NCBI RefSeq assembly: GCF_029227915.1
Contig: NC_079877.1
Span: 4,094,001-4,158,000 of the forward strand
Reading direction: 5' to 3'
DNA: 64,000 nucleotides
DNA from: Hydractinia symbiolongicarpus
Taxonomy: Eukaryota; Cnidaria; Hydrozoa; Anthoathecata; Hydractiniidae
The position numbers and the translations under genes are program-made. The notes below the pieces were generated by a model that was given only the letters and a program-made list of their open reading frames with translations, did no database searches and had not been told where the DNA came from. Of the stretch, positions 1-6,260 are shown piece by piece. Within the stretch, counting starts at the first letter, position 1. Each line of letters starts with the position of its first letter.

Positions 1-1612
1 TTCAATTTCAATGAATATGAAACAAAAGAGCTAAATTCCATCAGAAGGATGCGTTGCCAATCCTAGATCATTGGATTGTTCATTATACGACGTTCTGACA
101 ATGTCTTGTTGTTTTAGATAACTCACATGTCGAAACTATTTTTGTTGCGTACTACATCACATCTAGAAGGTGTCCATTCACACAAGACACGGTCGATTTT
201 GCGGATTTAAGTACCAATACGCGCTGCATCGTGCGCCTTTTTTGTCAGGGATGAAGAGATAAAAAAAAAGAATTTTCTAATATGCTTCAAAATTTACGTC
301 AACGTAACCCTGTTTTGACAACTAGGGATACGTTTCCCTGTTTAACATACTATTAACATTTCTTATTAAGAACAATGCTGGAGATGAGTAGTCGAAATGA
401 AATACGTGCGTTTAACGTCACTGCTTCAATTGGACGTTAAGTATTTTTATCCCATGACTTTTCATTAATGCCCCTGCGCTGTCATTTATATACCCTCGAT
501 AACGGCTTGGTTATAAACGGCACTAGCGGGCCTTATACAGTATTATTTACTGATAGCTATTTTAAATCAGTATATACGGGAAATCCACAGCACTGATTGG
601 GTAAAAGCCTCAACGACGAGCTTCATACAGCCCGGTGCAACTTTTGACCTTGTAACATACATATTAATAACTATAAATGCATACAAATAACATTGGAAAA
701 AATAGCCAAACACATCCACACTGAAAAATGAAGTTGCAGTAAATCCTAAATCACGATTCACTCCGTCAGAATCAGAAAAACATGTTCCACGTTCGGTGTC
801 GCAGATAAAAGAAAATGCTTTTAAAAACATTAACAGCACAATGAAAAACAAGCAAAACAACGTCGAATTTATGTGATAAACATGTATTTGAAAAATTGAA
901 ACAATAAAACTCAAATGGAAAGTTCTCTATTTTTTTTACAACCTTGTCATCTTACGAGAAATATTACTCTCGGTCAGCGTAGCGACCTCGCATGTTCGGT
1001 CTATGCTTTTGACCTCGCATAAACTTTCTCGGTACAGATAGACAAGTTATTTTATGTTGTATTAATAACGCCCGCAAAAGTAGCCTTTTTGTATTTAGAT
1101 TTATGCTTTCCGTATCCGCCCTGACATTTTTGACTATCAAAATTGTGGCTCCGAATGAGACAGAATTGCCAAGTTGACAAAGTAGCAAAAAACGGCATTA
1201 TCCGGTTAATAACGCCTTGGATAGAAATGCTCACGCCACGCTTGCACGGTTGCATTGCGATTCTGGGTATGGCGGCGCCAGAAGATTTCAGGCTTTACTA
1301 AATAACGCTTACTACTCCTTTCATCAAATACGGACACTCAAGGCACCCTATGCAATAATTCAAATGTGTTTGGCTGCAGCGACATGACAAAAAGAAAATT
1401 GGCAGTCAAATCATTCATCTCCTACTGGATCTTATTGGGAAGGAAAAGTTCATATATTAGAGGTATTTATTTGACAACATATTTTTACAACAATGAGTAC
1501 ACTAAAGTTCGCATATAATCTTCCGAAGGTCCTCGTATCTAAACGAAAGGAAGTACATATTAAGCTCGTGGCCCGAAATGACTTGCTTACAAAAGTGTTC
1601 GCGACTTTTACC
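1..1612. other. Left edge spacer of the array
   Basis: Downstream flank of copy 1 and, beyond the window edge, presumably upstream flank of the next copy. It holds the poly(A) signal at 1466-1471, a 9-A run at 261-269, an inverted repeat at 412-440 and a TATA-like sequence at 484-492. No tRNA, rRNA, transposon ends or recognisable protein domain were seen. Confidence 0.7.
1466..1471 (-). terminator. Candidate poly(A) signal AATAAA of copy 1 (and of every copy)
   Basis: First AATAAA on the minus strand after the stop codon, about 142 nt downstream. Cleavage 10-25 nt further on would give a 3' UTR near 160 nt. The same site recurs at u1466-1471 in each full unit (for example 4596, 7726, 10856, 13986, 17116, 20242, 23372, 51542, 54671, 60931). 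It suggests that each copy can end its own transcript. Confidence 0.5.
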
Positions 1613-2720
1613 TCATCGGTAATAACACCATGGCCCACGACCGGGCAATGAATTATAGCAGCAACCTCTTTTCATGCATTCGAATTCTGTTATACCAGGA
1701 TAGCCGCAGTCGTCACGTTCTGTTGCTTTGCGCAGACATTTTTCTAACGAAAATTCAACACAAACCAGCAGTAAAAACTTTAAGGATCGCGCATTATGTT
1801 ATTTTGCGACGAATGTGGAGAGCGTACTTCTATGCTTACCTAGGCGGTGGTAGCACCACGGTCCACTTTGGTTTAGCAATTCACTATAACAACAGCCTTT
1901 CTTCTCGCATGCCCGCTTCGTTATGCCTGGATAACCACAATCATGACGTCTTGTTGCTGCTATTTTCCGGCATTTTTCTAAAATTACGGATGGAAGAGTA
2001 CACAATGCTTTCAAAATACCTAATCAGTAAGAGCGGAACAACTTACCTTACCTGTAATAACACCACGGTCCCTTTTCCTTGATCGCGTTGTAACAGCATC
2101 CTTTTTTGACGCAATCTGATTTGCTTATCCCAGGGTAACCACAATCTTCACGTTTGTTTGCTTCAATCATGGGACAGTTTGCTAGAGTATTTTGAGAAAT
2201 AATTAGTGGCCCAAATTGTCAGTGTTAATGCCGAAAACATAGTCGAAAATTTACCTTTTCGATGATAACACCACGGGCCAGCCACCTTTAATTCGCCATA
2301 ACAACATCCCTTTCTCAAGCAATCCAACGGACTAATTCCATGGTAGCCACAATCAACGCGCATTGACGCCTTTATGTTTCGACATTTTGCTATTACGAAA
2401 CAAATTAGGTAGATTCACAACTAAAATGCAATGACAACCCCCTCAAGTGTAAGAAGCCGTATTACCTCCACATGTGTTGCAAAGCCTTGGGCAATGACTG
2501 GAAACGATTTTCTTTGAACAACTAGTTGATCTAACCACAGAGCACAAGATATTTCTGTTGCTGCAAACTCTTGTAGCTGAAAAATTAAGAACAAATGCAA
2601 TTTTTTTATTATTGCGACGAAACATTGACGGCAATTGCAATGAAGAAGCATTAAAATACCTGTGGCAGCGGCAAAAGCCAAAACAACAAAACAAATCACG
2701 TAAATCTGATATTTCCTCAT
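1613..2720 (-). CDS. Secreted ShKT-trefoil protein, copy 1, nonsense in exon 4
   Basis: Exons in transcript order: 2720-2660, 2576-2466, 2389-2255, 2181-2047, 1977-1840, 1743-1613. This copy is like the others except at 2050, where the last codon of exon 4 (Gln147, CAA elsewhere) becomes TAA. Translation would stop at 146 residues, keeping the signal peptide, the ShKT-like domain and trefoils 1-2 and losing trefoils 3-4. The change also creates a consensus donor (CAG then GTAAGG) five bases before the normal one; using it removes the TAA but shifts the frame, and exon 5 then stops after about a dozen codons. Introns 4 and 5 lie downstream of the stop, so the transcript would be expected to undergo nonsense-mediated decay. 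It may be a pseudogene or a short two-trefoil form; a single-base sequence error is also possible. Confidence 0.75.
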
Positions 2721-2780
2721 GATTCCGGCTCTTATTTCGTCGGTGCGCGAATCGTATTAGTCCAATTCATGTCAAAGCCT

Positions 2781-2788
2781 TCTTTATA
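2781..2788 (-). promoter_or_regulatory. TATA box of copy 1 (and of every copy)
   Basis: TATAAAGA on the minus strand, 60 bp upstream of the start codon. A start of transcription about 30 bases on, near 2757, would leave a 5' UTR of roughly 35-40 nt. The same eight bases occur in each unit, beginning at 5911, 9041, 12171, 15301, 18431, 21557, 24687, 27817, 30947, 34077, 37207, 40337, 43467, 46597, 49727, 52857, 55986, 59116 and 62246. No transcript evidence is available, so the transcription start is inferred. Confidence 0.55.
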
Positions 2789-2802
2789 CGCTCTTTTCTC
2801 TC

Positions 2803-2817
2803 TAATTACTGTAATTA
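2803..2817. promoter_or_regulatory. Palindrome TAATTAC-T-GTAATTA upstream of the TATA box
   Basis: A perfect inverted repeat with 7-bp arms and a 1-bp centre, its near edge about 15 bp upstream of the TATA box. Each arm carries TAATTA, the core bound by many homeodomain proteins, and the symmetry would suit a dimer. It is unchanged in all 20 complete units, but so is most of the unit, so its conservation here is not independent evidence. Confidence 0.4.
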
Positions 2818-3541
2818 ATGAGTGCTTATAATCAAGATGGCCGTTTACAAATTACAACGTAAATTCGCCTCCGGGGAAGATATTGTGCATGTAGCATTCA
2901 CCGTTTAAACTCTTGTGGGTTTCGCTTTGAAATATGTTGACACGGTCTATGAAGATCATTGTTGATTGTTGAATAAACGGAAGGTTTTTATCGGAGTGGT
3001 GTAGGACTAGGGTGCACACGAATCACACACGAGTTATTCTTGTCTTCGGTGACCAAACCAACAATTCCCAATCATACATGCGTGTTATACTTTCAAGAGA
3101 TCGTTCTTTCGCGGTGAAGGTGATATTCCCTTCAATTTCAATGAATATGAAACAAAAGAGCTAAATTCCATCAGAAGGATGCGTTGCCAATCCTAGATCA
3201 TTGGATTGTTCATTATACGACGTTCTGACAATGTCTTGTTGTTTTAGATAACTCACATGTCGAAACTATTTTTGTTGCGTACTACATCACATCTAGAAGG
3301 TGTCCATTCACACAAGACACGGTCGATTTTGCGGATTTAAGTACCAATACGCGCTGCATCGTGCGCCTTTTTTGTCAGGGATGAAGAGATAAAAAAAAAG
3401 AATTTTCTAATATGCTTCAAAATTTACGTCAACGTAACCCTGTTTTGACAACTAGGGATACGTTTCCCTGTTTAACATGCTATTAACATTTCTTATTAAG
3501 AACAATGCTGGAGATGAGGAGTCGAAATGAAATACGTGCGT

Positions 3542-3570
3542 TTAACGTCACTGCTTCAATTGGACGTTAA
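3542..3570. other. Inverted repeat TTAACGTC / GACGTTAA in spacer (unit 2 example)
   Basis: Perfect 8-bp arms at 3542-3549 and 3563-3570 around a 13-bp loop. The left arm plus the next base contains ACGTCA, a half-site for CREB/ATF-type factors. It occurs at u412-440 in every unit. It could form a hairpin or bind a factor; neither can be shown here. Confidence 0.35.
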
Positions 3571-3613
3571 GTATTTTTATCCCATGACTTTTCATTAATG
3601 CCCCTGCGCTGTC

Positions 3614-3622
3614 ATTTATATA
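3614..3622 (-). promoter_or_regulatory. TATA-like TATATAAAT in spacer (unit 2 example)
   Basis: A good TATA match on the minus strand, about 895 bp upstream of the copy-1 start codon and far downstream of copy 2. It could drive an alternative start with a 5' UTR exon for copy 1, a noncoding transcript, or nothing. On the plus strand the same bases also contain TATATA. It recurs at u484-492 in every unit. Confidence 0.25.
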
Positions 3623-4742
3623 CCCTCGATAACGGCTTGGTTATAAACGGCACTAGCGGGCCTTATACAGTATTATTTACTGATAGCTATTTTAAATCAG
3701 TATATACGGGAAATCCACAGCACTGATTGGGTAAAAGCCTCAACGACGAGCTTCATACAGCCCGGTGCAACTTTTGACCTTGTAACATACATATTAATAA
3801 CTATAAATGCATACAAATAACATTGGAAAAAATAGCCAAACACATCCACACTGAAAAATGAAGTTGCAGTAAATCCTAAATCACGATTCACTCCGTCAGA
3901 ATCAGAAAAACATGTTCCACGTTCGGTGTCGCAGATAAAAGAAAATGCTTTTAAAAACATTAACAGCACAATGAAAAACAAGCAAAACAACGTCGAATTT
4001 ATGTGATAAACATGTATTTGAAAAATTGAAACAATAAAACTCAAATGGAAAGTTCTCTATTTTTTTTACAACCTTGTCATCTTACGAGAAATATTACTCT
4101 CGGTCAGCGTAGCGACCTCGCATGTTCGGTCTATGCTTTTGACCTCGCATAAACTTTCTCGGTACAGATAGACAAGTTATTTTATGTTGTATTAATAACG
4201 CCCGCAAAAGTAGCCTTTTTGTATTTAGATTTATGCTTTCCGTATCCGCCCTGACATTTTTGACTATCAAAATTGTGGCTCCGAATGAGACAGAATTGCC
4301 AAGTTGACAAAGTAGCAAAAAACGGCTTTATCCGGTTAAAAACGCCTTGGATAGAAATGCTCACGCCACGCTTGCACGGTTGCATTGCGATTCTGGGTAT
4401 GGCGGCGCCAGAAGATTTCAGGCTTTACTAAATAACGCTTACTACTCCTTTCATCAAATACGGACACTCAAGGCACCCTATGCAATAATTCAAATGTGTT
4501 TGGCTGCAACGACATGACAAAAAGAAAATTGGCAGTCAAATCATTCATCTCCTACTGGATCTTATTGGGAAGGAAAAGTTCATATATTAGAGGTATTTAT
4601 TTGACAACATATTTTTACAACAATGAGTACACTAAAGTTCGCATATAATCTTCCGAAGGTCCTCGTATCTAAACGAAAGGAAGTACATATTAAGCTCGTG
4701 GCCCGAAATGACTTGCTTACAAAAGTGTTCGCGACTTTTACC

Positions 4743-4873
4743 TCATCGGTAATAACACCATGGCCCACGACCGGGCAATGAATTATAGCAGCAACCTCTT
4801 TTCATGCATTCGAATTCTGTTATACCAGGATAGCCGCAGTCGTCACGTTCTGTTGCTTTGCGCAGACATTTTT
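4743..4873 (-). other. Exon 6 coding part of copy 2: trefoil domain 4 and stop
   Basis: Residues 194-236, after acceptor CGTTAG. Cysteines 196, 206, 216, 221, 222 and 233; motifs DCGYPGIT, KRGCCY and GPWCYYR, then TGA (4745-4743). The first two cysteines are nine residues apart instead of ten. The stop sits exactly where exons 3-5 have Lys, Gln or Leu as last full codon, and is followed by G then GTAAAAG, which looks like the donor of an ancestral internal exon. Confidence 0.92.
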
Positions 4874-5850
4874 CTAACGAAAATTCAACACAAACCAGCA
4901 GTAAAAACTTTAAGGATCGCGCATTATGTTATTTTGCGACGAATGTGGAGAGCGTACTTCTATGCTTACCTAGGCGGTGGTAGCACCACGGTCCACTTTG
5001 GTTTAGCAATTCACTATAACAACAGCCTTTCTTCTCGCATGCCCGCTTCGTTATGCCTGGATAACCACAATCATGACGTCTTGTTGCTGCTATTTTCCGG
5101 CATTTTTCTAAAATTACGGATGGAAGAGTACACAATGCTTTCAAAATACCTAATCAGTAAGAGCGGAACAACTTACCTTGCCTGTAATAACACCACGGTC
5201 CCTTTTCCTTGATCGCGTTGTAACAGCATCCTTTTTTGACGCAATCTGATTTGCTTATCCCAGGGTAACCACAATCTTCACGTTTGTTTGCTTCAATCAT
5301 GGGACAGTTTGCTAGAGTATTTTGAGAAATAATTAGTGGCCCAAATTGTCAGTGTTAATGCCGAAAACATAGTCGAAAATTTACCTTTTCGATGATAACA
5401 CCACGGGCCAGCCACCTTTAATTCGCCATAACAACATCCCTTTCTCAAGCAATCCAACGGACTAATTCCATGGTAGCCACAATCAACGCGCATTGACGCC
5501 TTTATGTTTCGACATTTTGCTATTACGAAACAAATTAGGTAGATTCACAACTAAAATGCAATGACAACCCCCTCAAGTGTAAGAAGCCGTATTACCTCCA
5601 CATGTGTTGCAAAGCCTTGGGCAATGACTGGAAACGATTTTCTTTGAACAACTAGTTGATCTAACCACAGAGCACAAGATATTTCTGTTGCTGCAAACTC
5701 TTGTAGCTGAAAAATTAAGAACAAATGCAATTTTTTTATTATTGCGACGAAACATTGACGGCAATTGCAATGAAGAAGCATTAAAATACCTGTGGCAGCG
5801 GCAAAAGCCAAAACAACAAAACAAATCACGTAAATCTGATATTTCCTCAT
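4743..5850 (-). CDS. Secreted ShKT-like plus four-trefoil protein, copy 2 (consensus)
   Basis: Reference copy of the gene. Exons in transcript order: 5850-5790, 5706-5596, 5519-5385, 5311-5177, 5107-4970, 4873-4743; 711 nt, 236 residues plus TGA. Residues 1-21 are a signal peptide (charged start, hydrophobic run at about 6-19, A-T-A before the likely cut). Residues 25-56 form a six-cysteine ShKT-like domain. Trefoils occupy about 60-102, 105-147, 150-193 and 196-236, each with six cysteines, a C-G-Y core, a GCCY motif and a terminal PWCY. The mature protein has 30 cysteines, an even number. Trefoil domains are compact, protease-resistant folds of mucosal and other secreted proteins, and some bind glycans; ShKT domains occur in many secreted animal proteins and in some sea-anemone toxins. 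A role in mucus, surface defence or secretion is inference. The start was chosen because it alone opens with a signal peptide and has A at -3. I know no named gene with this exact layout. Confidence 0.88.
4970..5107 (-). other. Exon 5 of copy 2: trefoil domain 3
   Basis: Residues 148-193, 138 nt, after acceptor ATTTTAG and before donor CCTAG then GTAAGC. Cysteines 150, 161, 171, 176, 177 and 189. The gap between the double cysteine and the last cysteine is 11 residues, one longer than in the other three. Motifs DCGYPGIT, KKGCCY and GPWCYHRL. Confidence 0.93.
5177..5311 (-). other. Exon 4 of copy 2: trefoil domain 2
   Basis: Residues 103-147, 135 nt, after acceptor ACTCTAG and before donor CAAG then GTAAGT. 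Cysteines 105, 116, 126, 131, 132 and 143; motifs DCGYPGIS, KKGCCY and GPWCYYRQ. The exon has no internal in-frame ATG preceding its trefoil core, so a simple ATG-to-stop search misses this domain; it was found by translating between the splice sites. Confidence 0.92.
5385..5519 (-). other. Exon 3 of copy 2: trefoil domain 1
   Basis: Residues 58-102, 135 nt, after acceptor CGTAATAG and before donor AAAAG then GTAAAT. Cysteines 60, 71, 81, 86, 87 and 98 fit C-x10-C-x9-C-x4-CC-x10-C. It contains DCGYHGIS, GCCY and GPWCYHRK. It is the only one of the four with His in place of Pro in the CGYPGI motif. Confidence 0.93.
5596..5706 (-). other. Exon 2 of copy 2: ShKT-like domain
   Basis: Residues 21-57, after acceptor TTTTTCAG. 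Cysteines at 25, 32, 40, 49, 53 and 56 give the pattern C-x6-C-x7-C-x8-C-x3-C-x2-C. The closing C-x3-C-x2-C with Thr-Cys-Gly is the hallmark of ShKT domains. The potassium-channel toxins of this family have a Lys-Tyr pair between cysteines 3 and 4; here that stretch has Lys42-Lys43-Ile44 and no Tyr, so the sequence gives no direct support for channel blocking. The exon is 111 nt and flanked by phase-1 introns. Confidence 0.75.
5790..5850 (-). other. Exon 1 of copy 2: signal peptide
   Basis: Starts at ATG (5850-5848) and codes for residues 1-20 plus the first base of codon 21. The peptide has Arg-Lys at positions 2-3, then a hydrophobic stretch rich in Val, Ile, Leu, Phe and Ala. It ends in a donor of the form ACAG then GTATTT. 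Joining to exon 2 makes residue 21 an Ala, giving Ala-Thr-Ala as a typical signal-peptidase motif. Confidence 0.85.
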
Positions 5851-6260
5851 GATTCCGGCTCTTATTTCGTCGGTGCGCGAATCGTATTAGTCCAATTCAT
5901 GTCAAAGCCTTCTTTATACGCTCTTTTCTCTCTAATTACTGTAATTAATGAGTGCTTATAATCAAGATGGCCGTTTACAAATTACAACGTAAATTCGCCT
6001 CCGGGGAAGATATTGTGCATGTAGCATTCACCGTTTAAACTCTTGTGGGTTTCGCTTTGAAATATGTTGACACGGTCTATGAAGATCATTGTTGATTGTT
6101 GAATAAACGGAAGGTTTTTATCGGAGTGGTGTAGGACTAGGGTGCACACGAATCACACACGAGTTATTCTTGTCTTCGGTGACCAAACCAACAATTCCCA
6201 ATCATACATGCGTGTTATACTTTCAAGAGATCGTTCTTTCGCGGTGAAGGTGATATTCCC

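Larger units (their letters stand above)
1..3130 (-). repeat. Repeat unit 1 (3,130 bp)
   Basis: Distinguishing bases seen: A at 349, where all other units have G, and A at 2050 inside exon 4, which makes a stop codon. The chosen unit boundary is simply the window start and has no biological meaning. Confidence 0.95.
2721..4742. other. Gene-free spacer between copies 1 and 2 (2,022 bp), typical of all spacers
   Basis: From the start codon of one copy to the stop codon of the next. The first 410 bp hold the TATA box and palindrome of copy 1. The rest, in unit 2, holds a hairpin-like repeat (3542-3570), a second TATA-like site (3614-3622), small minus-strand open frames at 3697-4044 and 4094-4385 that match no domain I know, and the poly(A) signal at 4596-4601. 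Every other spacer has the same content, with the few base changes listed under each unit. Confidence 0.7.
3131..6260 (-). repeat. Repeat unit 2 (3,130 bp)
   Basis: Private bases: G at 3519 and A at 4509. It shares T at 4327 and A at 4340 with unit 3 only. No coding difference from consensus, so it is used here as the reference for exon-level annotation. Confidence 0.95.

Noticed and set aside
983-1020. Direct repeat gacctcgcat, two copies about 30 bp apart in each spacer
   Set aside because: Only ten bases, two copies, no link to any feature; likely chance.
964-1255. Overlapping small frames of 74 and 67 codons, 93 codons in unit 7
   Set aside because: They overlap each other, show no signal peptide or domain, and the longer form in unit 7 arises only from a 4-bp deletion in the spacer.
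1450-1638. 62-codon minus-strand frame across the end of exon 6
   Set aside because: It is in another frame than trefoil 4 and reads into the 3' UTR; no recognisable feature.
1799-2014. Separate small trefoil peptides (71 and 66 codons) in each unit
   Set aside because: Their ATG codons lie in introns or inside exons, they have no signal peptide, and both ends run past good splice sites. They are exons of one larger gene.
1630-2082. Plus-strand 150-codon open frame present in every unit
   Set aside because: It runs antisense across exons 6, 5 and the start of exon 4 and the introns between them, has no domain, and the opposite strand carries clear trefoil motifs with splice sites. It is a shadow of the real gene.
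2421-2720. Unspliced 99-codon minus-strand frame starting with the signal peptide
   Set aside because: It reads through the donor at 2659 into intron 1 and then covers exon 2 in the wrong frame, without the six-cysteine pattern. The stop that shortens it in unit 20 is therefore not a gene break.
5596-5706. Calling exon 2 a potassium-channel toxin
   Set aside because: The cysteine pattern is ShKT-like, but the Lys-Tyr pair typical of the channel blockers is absent, and most ShKT domains in animals are not toxins.
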